Source of the DNA: Alloscardovia sp963543015
GTDB lineage: Bacteria; Actinomycetota; Actinomycetes; Actinomycetales; Bifidobacteriaceae
Direction: 5' to 3'
DNA: 64,000 nt
NCBI GenBank assembly: GCA_963543015.1
Contig: CAUTYZ010000011.1
Coordinates: 1-64,000, forward strand
Shown here in pieces: positions 8,603 to 18,153 of this stretch. Both the position numbers and the translations under genes were made by a program. The notes under the pieces were generated by a model. That model searched no databases. It worked only from the letters and a program-made list of their open reading frames with translations, and had not been told where the DNA came from. Every line of letters starts with the position of its first letter. Position 1 is the first letter of the stretch.

Positions 8603-8871
8603 GTTTTCCTTAGCTTTCTCTTGCTTCGCAGCTTCGCAGTATCTTCGCAATCACTTTTCGATAGCTGTCAGTGAGCTTCCTGTCGTACAGTTACATCATA
8701 AGCTTCACCTCATCGTAAGCGTCCTCAATGTATGTTGCGTTATCGCTTGCTACGTCAGAATGGGCTCAATCCGCTCAAACCCGTTCACATCCGTTTTTCA
8801 GGCTTACTTATGACAACTCTTGTAAGGATAGCATCTCTCGCGCGATGATGTGCATTCTTGCTCAGAATTTT
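8603..8871. other. spacer between uvrC and aroE
   Basis: About 270 bases with no gene. Short open frames on the plus strand overlap the end of uvrC and lack ribosome binding sites. I see no strong terminator for uvrC here. Confidence 0.4.
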
Positions 8872-11337
8872 CTACTTTTCCTCGTTTCCAGTGGAATCAT
8901 CATTGTGGAGAGCATCATACAAGGTACGTGCTTTCGATTCGCCAATTCCTGAAACTGCTAAGAAATCGTCCACAGAAGCCTCTCGCATCTTTCGCACAGA
9001 TCCGAAATGGTTGAGCAGCTTCTTTTGGAAGCTTGGACCAATTCCCGGAATCTCGTCCAAGGCAGATCGCAATGCTCCTTTTCGACGAACCTTACGATGG
9101 TACGTAATTGCAAAACGATGCGATTCATCGCGCACTCTCTGAAGAAGATACATTCCTTCAGACTGTCGCTTCAAGATAATTGGATAATCATCATCAGGAA
9201 CCCATACTTCTTCGAGTTTCTTCGCAAGACCGCACACAGCGACATCAGTTACACCACAATCTTGTAGGGCACGTTGAGCAGCTTTGACCTGAGGCTGACC
9301 GCCATCCACCACGATAAGATTTGGCTTATATGCAAAACGACGACGATTCGTATCTTGCTGGACAATCTCAACGTTGTCGTTCGTTGTGACAGATTCGCCA
9401 GATACGTCACCCTCGATTGACATGTTCTGAGAAGCCTTCGCAAGACGTTCTTCATCTTCAATGCTGTCACCGGTATCGCCCGAAATATTGCCATGCTTAA
9501 ATCGACGGGACAAGGTTTCGTAAATTGCTGAGGTATCGTCAATTGCACCTTTACCGTCAGCTCCGCGAATTGCGAAATGTCGGTAGAAATTCTTTTTGGC
9601 AATTCCGTCTTCGAACACGACCATGGATGCCACTTGGTATCCGCCGCCCGTGGCGTTGGAAATATCGTAGCATTCAATACGCAATGGAGCTTGTTCCAGC
9701 ATCAACGCGTCGGCAATGTCATTTAACGCCTCGGATCGCGCTGCCAAATCCGTTACACGACTTAACTTCGAACGCTGAAGACTCTGCTTAGCATTAGCAA
9801 TAGCACGGTCAAGCAAATTCTTCTTCTCTCCGCGTTCCGCCACACGAATGGATACGGAAGAGCCTCGAATCCCAGAAAGCCATTGCTCAAGCTCATGATG
9901 TCGGGCTGGGAGCAAAGGCACAATTATCTCGCGAGGAACAGGAGACATAGGAGACAAAAGATCTGTACGCCCTGTTGTTTCTTCGCGTTCACGTCGATTG
10001 CGTGTAGCCTGAGCACGGCTTAACGCATCGGTTGCGGAGACATCCTGTGTAGGAGCGAGAGCATTACGCCTTTGAGAAACGGAAATTTGCGATGTCGAGG
10101 CATGCGCAGTCTCAGTACTTGATGCGTCACGTGATGCCTGCAGAGGCTCGTTATCCACCGTATCAGTCGCATCAGCAGTATTGTCGACGTCTGCATTATC
10201 AGTGTCTACATTATCAGCAGAGTCGTCAGCATTAGTTTCTTCTACAGCAGCAGAATAGACCTGCGTAATTAAATCAGCGAGCAGTTCAGAATCATCGATA
10301 TCTTCAACTCGTTCGACCGACCATCCTCGTTCACCGCGAATTGTTCCCGCGCGTACGAAGAACGAATGAACGCTCGCTTCGAGTTCATCTGTCTCCACAC
10401 CGATAAAATCTGCATCCACATCGCTCGAAAATACGACAGCATTTTGTTCAAGCACCGAATTCAATGCCTGAATCTGGTCGCGTAATTTTGCGGCCTTTTC
10501 AAACTCAAGTTCAGCACTTGCTTCTTTCATCTGCTCTTCAAGCTTACGTCTAAAGGAAGCCCCTAATCGTCCAGTCAGGATAGCGACGAGCTGCTCACTC
10601 ATAGCGCGATGTTCTTGAGGCGAAATCCATCCCACACATGGTGCTGAGCATTTGCCGATATGACCCAAAAGACATGGTCGATGTGTGTCTTGAGCTTTCT
10701 TAAAAATTGCCGGAGCACACGTACGCACAGGATAAGCTTTAAGCATAGAATCCAAGGTTTGACGCATATTCCATACTTTTGCGTACGGGCCAAAATACCG
10801 TGCCTTGCGATTATTTTTATTACGAGTCACCCATACGCGTGGAATTTCTTCTTTGACGGAAATTGCCACGTATGGGTAGGTTTTATCGTCACGAAATACG
10901 ACGTTAAATCGTGGGTCGAATTCCTTAATCCATGTGTATTCGAGAGTCAGAGATTCAAGCTCTGTACCTACGACAGTCCATTCCAAACTGCGCGCGGTAA
11001 GAACCATGTTTTGTGTACGCGGATGAAGACGATCCAGTGGCTGGAAATAATTTGTCAGACGGTTACGCAAATTTTTTGCTTTTCCGACGTAAATGACGCG
11101 ACCTTCCCCATCACGCCACTTATAGACTCCTGGGTTAGTTGGAATATCGGAAGTGCGAGGGCGGAAAAGATCGCGCGAGTCGCCAAGGAGTGGAGCGCCG
11201 TTGGCGTTCACTCCGGTTGAAGTATCCGTCGAGTTTTCACGAGCTTGATTCGCTCCACTTGCCGAATACTCGTTCACCAAAGTTCGTGCGGTTTTCCTCC
11301 ACACTCCTGGTGAATGCTTCTCAATCATCGAACTCAT
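8872..11337 (-). CDS. uvrC: excinuclease ABC subunit C
   Basis: UvrC makes the two incisions around DNA lesions in nucleotide excision repair. The 821-aa product has an N-terminal GIY-YIG nuclease (GVYKWRDG then VIYVGKAKNLRNRL, about residues 68-96), a UVR helix (ELEFEKAAKLRDQIQAL), the RNase H-like second nuclease domain and tandem helix-hairpin-helix motifs at the C-terminus (IPGIGPSFQKKLL, VSGIGESKARTL). It is about 200 residues longer than usual. The excess is an N-terminal extension of about 60, a disordered Asp/Ala/Ser/Thr-rich insert at about 380-470, and a smaller acidic insert at about 620-660. The start has AAGGAA nine bases upstream. Confidence 0.95.
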   Translation of the reverse strand: MSSMIEKHSPGVWRKTARTLVNEYSASGANQARENSTDTSTGVNANGAPLLGDSRDLFRPRTSDIPTNPGVYKWRDGEGRVIYVGKAKNLRNRLTNYFQPLDRLHPRTQNMVLTARSLEWTVVGTELESLTLEYTWIKEFDPRFNVVFRDDKTYPYVAISVKEEIPRVWVTRNKNNRKARYFGPYAKVWNMRQTLDSMLKAYPVRTCAPAIFKKAQDTHRPCLLGHIGKCSAPCVGWISPQEHRAMSEQLVAILTGRLGASFRRKLEEQMKEASAELEFEKAAKLRDQIQALNSVLEQNAVVFSSDVDADFIGVETDELEASVHSFFVRAGTIRGERGWSVERVEDIDDSELLADLITQVYSAAVEETNADDSADNVDTDNADVDNTADATDTVDNEPLQASRDASSTETAHASTSQISVSQRRNALAPTQDVSATDALSRAQATRNRREREETTGRTDLLSPMSPVPREIIVPLLPARHHELEQWLSGIRGSSVSIRVAERGEKKNLLDRAIANAKQSLQRSKLSRVTDLAARSEALNDIADALMLEQAPLRIECYDISNATGGGYQVASMVVFEDGIAKKNFYRHFAIRGADGKGAIDDTSAIYETLSRRFKHGNISGDTGDSIEDEERLAKASQNMSIEGDVSGESVTTNDNVEIVQQDTNRRRFAYKPNLIVVDGGQPQVKAAQRALQDCGVTDVAVCGLAKKLEEVWVPDDDYPIILKRQSEGMYLLQRVRDESHRFAITYHRKVRRKGALRSALDEIPGIGPSFQKKLLNHFGSVRKMREASVDDFLAVSGIGESKARTLYDALHNDDSTGNEEK

Positions 11338-11444
11338 CGAGAAAACTTCCTTTTCGACTGTTATTCCACATTCCGCCCTCTACCAATACGTACCGTTACG
11401 CATGACCACAGTCACATGAACGTGCGCAGTGTAAGCACTTACTC

Positions 11445-11492
11445 ACCATTTCGGATAGCGCCTCTTCGGTAAGCACCATTTCGGATAGCACC
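11445..11492. repeat. 16-bp direct repeat in uvrC-uvrA spacer
   Basis: CACCATTTCGGATAGC occurs twice within about 48 bases of the 220-bp spacer downstream of uvrA, with GTAAG-containing words before each copy. It looks like a recent short duplication. No coding role is apparent. Confidence 0.5.
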
Positions 11493-11557
11493 ACTGTAAT
11501 CAGTGAGCACACACGCCATCGGGACGTACGTTGTTACGTTGCGACGTTGTTACCTTG

Positions 11558-14482
11558 TTACTTACCGAGCATTGGTTTGAGGAATCTTCCTGTCCAACTG
11601 TCATCCCGTTCAGCCACAGATTCAGGAGTGCCTTCGACGACGACAGTTCCGCCACCGTCGCCTCCTTCTGGTCCCATATCAATAATCCAGTCAGCGCACT
11701 TGACGACATCAAGATTGTGCTCGATAACGATAACCGTATTGCCCTTATCAACCAGTCCTTGCAAAACGACCATGAGCTTATTGACATCTTCGAAGTGCAG
11801 ACCTGTAGTCGGCTCATCAAGAATGTAGACAGTTTTACCGTCAGAACGCTTCTGCAATTCTGTCGCAAGCTTCACGCGCTGACTTTCACCACCCGAAAGT
11901 GTCGGTGCTGGCTGTCCTAAACGAATGTATCCCAGACCCACATCCACAAGAGTTTGTAAGTATCGAGAAATAGCTGGATAGGACTTGAAGAAACGAGCTG
12001 CCTCTTCAATTGGCATTTCCAGAATATCTGCTACTGATTTGCCGTTGTACTTGACTTCCAATGTTTCGCGGTTATAGCGCTTACCATGGCATACTTCGCA
12101 GTCGACATATACGTCTGGAAGAAAGTTCATCTCAATCTTGATCGTTCCGTCACCATGGCAGGCTTCGCATCGTCCACCCTTAACGTTGAAGGAGAAACGA
12201 CCAGGACCATAACCTCGAACCTGAGCTTCTGGTGTTTTTGCGAGCAAAGTTCGAATCTTATCCCACACACCCGTGTAGGTTGCAGGATTGGATCGTGGTG
12301 TACGTCCGATAGGATTTTGATCCACGTGAATAACCTTCTTCACTTGATCAATTCCTTCAACACGTGTGTGCTTTCCCGGTACGATACGCGCGCCACTCAA
12401 TTTATCTGCCAAAACAGGATAAAGAATCGAATTAACGAGAGTAGATTTACCCGATCCCGATACACCCGTTACAGCTGTGAGAACGCCCAGTGGGAACTTC
12501 ACGTTGATATTCTTGAGGTTATTCTCACGAGCTCCGATAACTTCAAGATTCTTCGTTTTATAGACTCGGCGACGCTTAGTAGGCACAGCAATTTTCCTAC
12601 GTCCTGCAATATACGCACCGGTAACCGAACGTCCAGCCTCAGTAATGCGCGATGCCTGACCAGAGAAAATAATTTCTCCACCATGCTCACCAGCACCTGG
12701 ACCGATATCTACCAACCAGTCAGCAGTCTTAATAGTATCTTCATCATGCTCTACGACGATTAAGGTATTTCCAAGATCGCGCAAATTATGCAATGTGCCA
12801 ATCAAACGCTCGTTATCGCGCTGATGAAGACCAATGGATGGTTCATCCAAGACATACATCACACCGACAAGACCAGAACCAATCTGCGTAGCCAGACGAA
12901 TACGCTGAGCCTCGCCGCCAGACAAAGTGGCTGCAGCTCGTGACAAAGTCAAATAGGACAGTCCCACATCATTAAGGAAGCCGAGACGAGCACGAATCTC
13001 TTTCAGGATTTCCGTAGCAATCTGTGCTGCCGCCCCTTCAAGTCGCAAGGCTTGTACCCATGCTAATGAGCGGACTACTGGCATATCGCACACATCGATA
13101 ATAGATTCGTCGCCGACGGTAACTGCCAAAACTTCAGGCTTCAAACGCTTTCCTTGGCAGACCTGGCATGGCACTTCGCGCATATAGGACTCGTAATACT
13201 GTTTCATCGCATCCGAGTCTGTTTCATCATGACGGCGCATCAATGCACGGACAACACCTTCAAATCCTGAGGTATATTCGCGCACGCGCCCCCAGCGATT
13301 TCGATAGCTGACCTTGACCTTAAAATCATGGCCGTACATGACTGCCTGGCGCACGTCCTTATCGAGTTTCTCCCACGGTGTATCCATGTCAAAGCCCAAT
13401 TCATCAGCCAAGCCCTCTAAGAGATGCTGGTAGTACTGGGTCTGTGTTTTTGAGCCATTCCACGGCTCGATAGCGCCGTCACGTAATGACTTCGATGGAT
13501 CTGGAATGATCAGTTCTGGATCGATTTCGAGTTTGAAACCAATTCCTGTACATTCAGGGCATGCACCGTAAGGCGCGTTGAAGGAGAATGTACGTGGTTC
13601 AATTTCGTCCAGTTCAAGATCATGACCGTTAGGGCAGCTACGATTCTCGGAGTATGGCTTGCGCCTATCCGGATCGTCTTCATCAAGGTCTACGAAATCA
13701 GCGATAACGACTCCATGAGCAAGTCGCAACGCAGTTTCTACAGAGTCTGTAAGGCGCTGACGGATACCATCCTTAATAGCCAAACGGTCGATAACGACTT
13801 CAATCGTATGCTTATTCTGCTTTTTCAAAGAAATATCAGAATTAAGCTGAGTAAGTTTTCCGTCAATTAACGCACGCGCGTAACCATCAGAGCGCAAAGT
13901 TTCAATAAGCTCCACAAATTCGCCCTTGCGGCCTTTGACCACAGGAGCTAAGAGTTGGAATCGTGTCACTTCTGGATTGCTGAGCAAGGAATCAACGATT
14001 TGCTGAGGAGTTTGCGCTGTGACGAGCTCGCCACACACTGGGCAATGAGGAATACCCGTACGCGCGAAAAGCAATCGAAGGTAATCATAGACTTCCGTAA
14101 TGGTTCCCACTGTCGAACGTGGATTACGGTTTGTTGTCTTCTGATCAATAGACACTGCAGGGCTTAGACCATCGATCATATCGACGTCTGGTTTATCCAT
14201 CTGCCCCAAGAATTGGCGCGCATAAGCAGACAACGACTCTACATATCGTCGCTGCCCTTCAGCAAACAAAGTATCGAATGCTAATGACGACTTTCCCGAA
14301 CCTGATAAGCCCGTAAAAACGACCATTTTGTTGCGTGGAATTTCGAGATCAACATCTTTGAGATTATGCTCTCGCGCGCCTTGAATAACGATTTTACGAT
14401 CTGCAGGAACGTCATGTAAATCTTCGATAATTGTGTCAGTATGTGCTGTTTGTGCCGTCTTCTGAGTTGTATTGTGTGCCAC
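11558..14482 (-). CDS. uvrA: excinuclease ABC subunit A
   Basis: UvrA is the damage-sensing ATPase that loads UvrB. The 974-aa product has two ABC modules: Walker A GLSGSGKSS and GVSGSGKST, signatures LSGGEAQRIRLA and LSGGESQRVKLA. The zinc-binding cysteine pairs include CPECTGIG and CEACHGDG with CEVCHGKR. Length is standard. The start is GTG (translated MAHNTTQ) preceded by GGAGA. It is followed at 220 bp by uvrC on the same strand, and uvrB is not in the window. A SOS-box-like sequence lies 43 bp upstream. Confidence 0.97.
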   Translation of the reverse strand: MAHNTTQKTAQTAHTDTIIEDLHDVPADRKIVIQGAREHNLKDVDLEIPRNKMVVFTGLSGSGKSSLAFDTLFAEGQRRYVESLSAYARQFLGQMDKPDVDMIDGLSPAVSIDQKTTNRNPRSTVGTITEVYDYLRLLFARTGIPHCPVCGELVTAQTPQQIVDSLLSNPEVTRFQLLAPVVKGRKGEFVELIETLRSDGYARALIDGKLTQLNSDISLKKQNKHTIEVVIDRLAIKDGIRQRLTDSVETALRLAHGVVIADFVDLDEDDPDRRKPYSENRSCPNGHDLELDEIEPRTFSFNAPYGACPECTGIGFKLEIDPELIIPDPSKSLRDGAIEPWNGSKTQTQYYQHLLEGLADELGFDMDTPWEKLDKDVRQAVMYGHDFKVKVSYRNRWGRVREYTSGFEGVVRALMRRHDETDSDAMKQYYESYMREVPCQVCQGKRLKPEVLAVTVGDESIIDVCDMPVVRSLAWVQALRLEGAAAQIATEILKEIRARLGFLNDVGLSYLTLSRAAATLSGGEAQRIRLATQIGSGLVGVMYVLDEPSIGLHQRDNERLIGTLHNLRDLGNTLIVVEHDEDTIKTADWLVDIGPGAGEHGGEIIFSGQASRITEAGRSVTGAYIAGRRKIAVPTKRRRVYKTKNLEVIGARENNLKNINVKFPLGVLTAVTGVSGSGKSTLVNSILYPVLADKLSGARIVPGKHTRVEGIDQVKKVIHVDQNPIGRTPRSNPATYTGVWDKIRTLLAKTPEAQVRGYGPGRFSFNVKGGRCEACHGDGTIKIEMNFLPDVYVDCEVCHGKRYNRETLEVKYNGKSVADILEMPIEEAARFFKSYPAISRYLQTLVDVGLGYIRLGQPAPTLSGGESQRVKLATELQKRSDGKTVYILDEPTTGLHFEDVNKLMVVLQGLVDKGNTVIVIEHNLDVVKCADWIIDMGPEGGDGGGTVVVEGTPESVAERDDSWTGRFLKPMLGK

Positions 14483-14524
14483 GTAATTCTCCTCATGTGT
14501 ATGGCTTCATCTTAACAAGTCATT

Positions 14525-14538
14525 CGAACAAATTTTCG
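14525..14538 (-). promoter_or_regulatory. possible LexA/SOS box upstream of uvrA
   Basis: CGAACAAATTTTCG differs at one position from the actinobacterial SOS consensus CGAAC-N4-GTTCG. A second half-site GTTCG follows at 14544-14548. It lies 43 bp before the uvrA start, a position consistent with LexA repression, but also between uvrA and the divergent ABC-F gene. Confidence 0.45.
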
Positions 14539-14614
14539 AAAATGTTCGTCCATAGCGTTATGCGTTAATTTCGTGTCTTTCGACTACTATCGAATCAGTT
14601 TGAAATGAGGTTTT

Positions 14615-16216
14615 ATGGCAATTTCAGCACAGGGCTTAGAAATTCGTATCGGCGCACGACAGTTACTCGCGCCTACAGATTTTCACGTATCTGCTGGAGA
14701 CCGTATTGGTCTCGTAGGACGAAACGGAGCAGGAAAAACTACTCTTACTCGCGTTATCACAGGCGAGATGCTTCCTTCTGCCGGAAAAGTGTCGTATTCA
14801 GGAAAATTGGGGTACCTTCCACAGGACACCCACGTTTCCGATCAGGAACAGTCCGCGCTTGACCGCATTATGTCTGCTCGTGATATCGCATCCATTGTGT
14901 CACGTATTCGCAAAGCTGAGCATGATATGACCAATCCTGATCCTGACATTATGGAAAAAGCCATGCGTCGCTATGACAAAGCAATGCAAGACTTCGAGAA
15001 TGCTGATGGATACTCCGCTCAGTCTGATGCGACCGTTATGGCAGAAAGCTTGGGAATTAGTCAAGACGTGCTTCCTCGTGCATTAGGTACTCTGTCTGGT
15101 GGTCAGCGTCGCCGTATCGAGCTTGCGCGCATTTTGTTTTCCGATGCAGATACGCTCATTCTTGACGAGCCTACAAACCACTTGGATGCAGATTCCATCG
15201 AATGGCTGAAAAAGTACCTGAAGAGTTATGCAGGTGGATTCCTCGTTATTTCGCACTCTACGGAATTATTGGGCGAAACTGTCAACAAGGTGTGGCATCT
15301 CGATGCTCAGCGCGCTCAGATTGATATGTATTCGCTCGGCTGGGCAGCATATTTGAAACAACGTGCTGTCGATGAAGAACGCCGCCGCCGCGAGCGCGAA
15401 GTTGCTCAGAAGAAGGCTGAACGCTTAATGCAGCAGGGTATTCGTTTGCATGCGAAAGCGACGAAGGCTGTGGCTGCTCAAAATATGATTCGTCGTGCAG
15501 AAAAGTTGTTGGAGTCTACTGAGCCGGAGCAGAAGAAGGAGAAGGTTGCTGATTTGCGCTTCCCTACTCCAGCTCCGTGCGGTCGCACTCCTATTTCAGC
15601 TGAGGATATTTCGAAGGCATTTGGCTCGAATATCGTTTTTGCTGGTATCAATTTGGCGATTGATAAGGGCTCGCGAGTCGTTATTTTGGGTTATAACGGT
15701 GCTGGTAAGACGACGACATTGCGCATTCTTGCAGGGCAAGATACTCCCGATACGGGCGAGGTCATTTTTGGCCATGGTGCAAAAATTGGCTATTTTGCTC
15801 AGGAACATGACACCTTGGATAATGACAAAACTATTTTGGAAAATATGCAATCTGTAGCTCCTGAATTGGATGATACGCAGATTCGTACGATTCTGGGTAG
15901 CTTCCTCTTCTCGGGCGACGACGTGTATAAGCCTACTCGTGTGCTCTCGGGTGGCGAAAAGACTCGTTTGGCTTTAGCAACTCTTGTGTCGTCGAAGGCT
16001 AACGTTCTTCTTCTTGATGAGCCTACAAATAATTTGGATCCTGCATCTCGTGATGAGATTTTGAAGGCAATTTCCAAGTATGAGGGCGCAATTGTTCTGG
16101 TAACTCACGATGAGGGTGCTGTCGAAGCGTTGAATCCTGAACGTGTGTTGCTCTTACCTGATGGCGATGAAGATTTGTGGAATGATTCGTACCTTGATTT
16201 GGTGGCTTTGGAATAA
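14615..16216 (+). CDS. ABC-F family ATPase
   Basis: ABC-F proteins are soluble two-domain ATPases that act at the ribosome (translation factor or antibiotic protection); no membrane domain is present. The 533-aa product has Walker A GRNGAGKTT and GYNGAGKTT, signatures LSGGQRRRIELA and LSGGEKTRLALA, and Walker B LILDEPTNHLD and LLLDEPTNNLD. The linker of about residues 245-310 is highly charged (RRRREREVAQKKAERL), as expected for the arm that reaches the peptidyl-tRNA site. GAGGT precedes the ATG. The exact subfamily cannot be set from sequence alone. Confidence 0.92.
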   Translation: MAISAQGLEIRIGARQLLAPTDFHVSAGDRIGLVGRNGAGKTTLTRVITGEMLPSAGKVSYSGKLGYLPQDTHVSDQEQSALDRIMSARDIASIVSRIRKAEHDMTNPDPDIMEKAMRRYDKAMQDFENADGYSAQSDATVMAESLGISQDVLPRALGTLSGGQRRRIELARILFSDADTLILDEPTNHLDADSIEWLKKYLKSYAGGFLVISHSTELLGETVNKVWHLDAQRAQIDMYSLGWAAYLKQRAVDEERRRREREVAQKKAERLMQQGIRLHAKATKAVAAQNMIRRAEKLLESTEPEQKKEKVADLRFPTPAPCGRTPISAEDISKAFGSNIVFAGINLAIDKGSRVVILGYNGAGKTTTLRILAGQDTPDTGEVIFGHGAKIGYFAQEHDTLDNDKTILENMQSVAPELDDTQIRTILGSFLFSGDDVYKPTRVLSGGEKTRLALATLVSSKANVLLLDEPTNNLDPASRDEILKAISKYEGAIVLVTHDEGAVEALNPERVLLLPDGDEDLWNDSYLDLVALE

Positions 16217-16330
16217 CTTTACATATATTTCCTATGCCTATCTTTCCTGTGATAGAGAGCTTCTTAATGGGAACGTTAGCTTTGTAGCTTTGTCTACATA
16301 CTTGTAAGAAATGGTTGGTATGGTTGTAAC

Positions 16331-17257
16331 ATGACACTTTTGCAGCTTCAATATATCGTCAAAATTGTGGAATGCGGCTCAATGAATGAGGCATCCCACG
16401 CTTTGTATATTTCTCAGCCTGCGTTGAGCTCGGCTGTGAAGGATCTTGAGAAGGAAATGGGTATTGAAATTTTTACTCGTTCTTCTCAGGGCATTGCTTT
16501 AACAGTTGATGGTGTCGAATTTTTGCAGTATGCACGTCAAATTCTCGATCAGGCGGAATTGATGACCGAACGTTACAAGCATACGAAGCCTCGCAAGCAG
16601 CTGTGCCAGGTGTCTACTCAGCATTACATGTTTGCTGTAGAGGCATTTGTGGAAATGATTAATTCATCTGATTCCGACGAGTATGAATTCTCTATTCGAG
16701 AGGATCGTACGCGCGAGATTATTGATTCCGTGGCAAATATGCGCTCTGAAATTGGAATTATTTATACGTCTGATTTTAACCGCAATGTCATTAATAAGCT
16801 TTTGCGTGAAAAGCATCTCGAATTCCATCCACTTTTTAATGCAAATCTTCACGTCTTTATTTCTCGTGAAAATCCTTTGGCTTCTAAGGATAAGTTAACG
16901 ATGGACGATTTGAAGCCATATCCATTTATCCAGTTTGAGCAGGGTGAAGAAGGAAGCTTCTATTTTGCAGAAGAGGCTATGTGGCCGGACTACTCCCCTA
17001 AGCAAATTAACGTTACTGACCGCGCAACGAACTTGAACTTCATTGTTGGGCTGAATGGGTACACGATTTCTTCGGGTATTGATAATGAAGATCTTAATAC
17101 TGAGAAGATCGTGACCGTTCCACTCGATACACAGGATCGCATGTTGGTTGGTTGGATTACCAATGAGCGCGCAAATCTTTCCCATGCGGCCGAAACGTAT
17201 CTCGAGAAATTGAAAGAAGTCGTTCGCAAGCACGGATACGAGACAATTAACGCGTAA
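16331..17257 (+). CDS. LysR-family transcriptional regulator
   Basis: This 308-aa protein has the typical LysR N-terminal helix-turn-helix (LQYIVKIVECGSMNEASHAL then ISQPALSSAVKDLEKEMG, residues 4-45) followed by a periplasmic-binding-protein-like effector domain. It lies 114 bp after the ABC-F gene and is convergent with pyrE, so no target operon is evident from position; it may regulate itself or distant genes. The ribosome binding site is weak. The effector is unknown. Confidence 0.9.
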   Translation: MTLLQLQYIVKIVECGSMNEASHALYISQPALSSAVKDLEKEMGIEIFTRSSQGIALTVDGVEFLQYARQILDQAELMTERYKHTKPRKQLCQVSTQHYMFAVEAFVEMINSSDSDEYEFSIREDRTREIIDSVANMRSEIGIIYTSDFNRNVINKLLREKHLEFHPLFNANLHVFISRENPLASKDKLTMDDLKPYPFIQFEQGEEGSFYFAEEAMWPDYSPKQINVTDRATNLNFIVGLNGYTISSGIDNEDLNTEKIVTVPLDTQDRMLVGWITNERANLSHAAETYLEKLKEVVRKHGYETINA

Positions 17258-17294
17258 AATTCTGCTGGTGCATGTGCACACAATGCAAATACAT

Positions 17295-17328
17295 AAGGGA
17301 CTTGCTTCGTTCATGAAGAAAGTCCCTT
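17295..17328. terminator. hairpin between lysR-type gene and pyrE
   Basis: AAGGGACTT (17295-17303) pairs with AAGTCCCTT (17320-17328), with inner CTTC/GAAG pairing. It lies between two convergent genes. Neither side has a long T run, so it is a probable but not ideal bidirectional terminator for the LysR gene and the pyr operon. Confidence 0.6.
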
Positions 17329-17372
17329 AAATTGTGATGATAGTGCCTATGGCCTATACTGTTTGCGCGATA

Positions 17373-18059
17373 TTATGCGCCATATTGTGCAAAATATTCC
17401 TCGATATGAGCGTTACGTTCGTCATCAATTAATGCAGAACCGTCGTCATTGCGCAATTGACGAGCTGCATCAATAATGTCGTGAATATTCGCGATAGCAA
17501 GTACTGGGAAGCCGAATTCTTCTTCCACAGCCTTCACTGCAGACAGGTCAGAATCCTTTGTCTTTTCCATACGGTCAACGGACAGAACCAATCCGACGAT
17601 TTCTACATCCGCAGCAGCCCTCAGCTTTGGAACAACCTCACGTACAGCAGTTCCCGCAGTCATCACGTCGTCGACAAGCAATACCTTCATACCGTCAGTC
17701 AATTGAGTACCGACGAACATGCCGCCATCACCGTGATCCTTCACTTCCTTACGATCGAAAGTGTATCCGACAGGTTGACCGGACTGTGAGCTCAGAGCCA
17801 TGGACGTGGTGACAGCAAGCGGAATGCCCTTATATGCCGGTCCGAACACCGTGTCGAAACCACTGATACGACCCGACTCACGAGCTTCAGAAATGGTCTG
17901 CGCGTAGAACTGACCAAGACGTGCAATACGCTCACCATCATTGAACGAACCAGCGTTGATAAAGTATGGCGATTGACGGCCTGACTTTAAGGTAAAGTTG
18001 CCAAATTTCAAAGCTTCGCTATCGAGCAAAAATTGCGTAAAGTCGTGAACCAGTGTCAT
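17373..18059 (-). CDS. pyrE: orotate phosphoribosyltransferase
   Basis: PyrE joins orotate and PRPP to make orotidine monophosphate. The 228-aa product has the PRPP-binding loop VLLVDDVMTAGTAVRE (about residues 129-144), and YFINAGSFNDG and GPAYKGIPLAV near the N-terminus. The ATG at 18059 follows GGGAGG; the frame extends four codons upstream through that site. It is the last gene of the pyr operon, 94 bp after pyrD. Confidence 0.95.
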   Translation of the reverse strand: MTLVHDFTQFLLDSEALKFGNFTLKSGRQSPYFINAGSFNDGERIARLGQFYAQTISEARESGRISGFDTVFGPAYKGIPLAVTTSMALSSQSGQPVGYTFDRKEVKDHGDGGMFVGTQLTDGMKVLLVDDVMTAGTAVREVVPKLRAAADVEIVGLVLSVDRMEKTKDSDLSAVKAVEEEFGFPVLAIANIHDIIDAARQLRNDDGSALIDDERNAHIEEYFAQYGA

Positions 18060-18153
18060 GTTTCCTCCCATTTTCTGTGACGTTATCTATGTAAGTTATA
18101 CGAGTAATGCATCACCCTTAGTGAACAGATGCCAGCCAAGGGAGCATCCCCTT

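Noticed and set aside
8872..11337. Frameshift or gene fusion in uvrC
   Set aside because: The frame is continuous and all expected domains are in order; the extra length is explained by low-complexity inserts.
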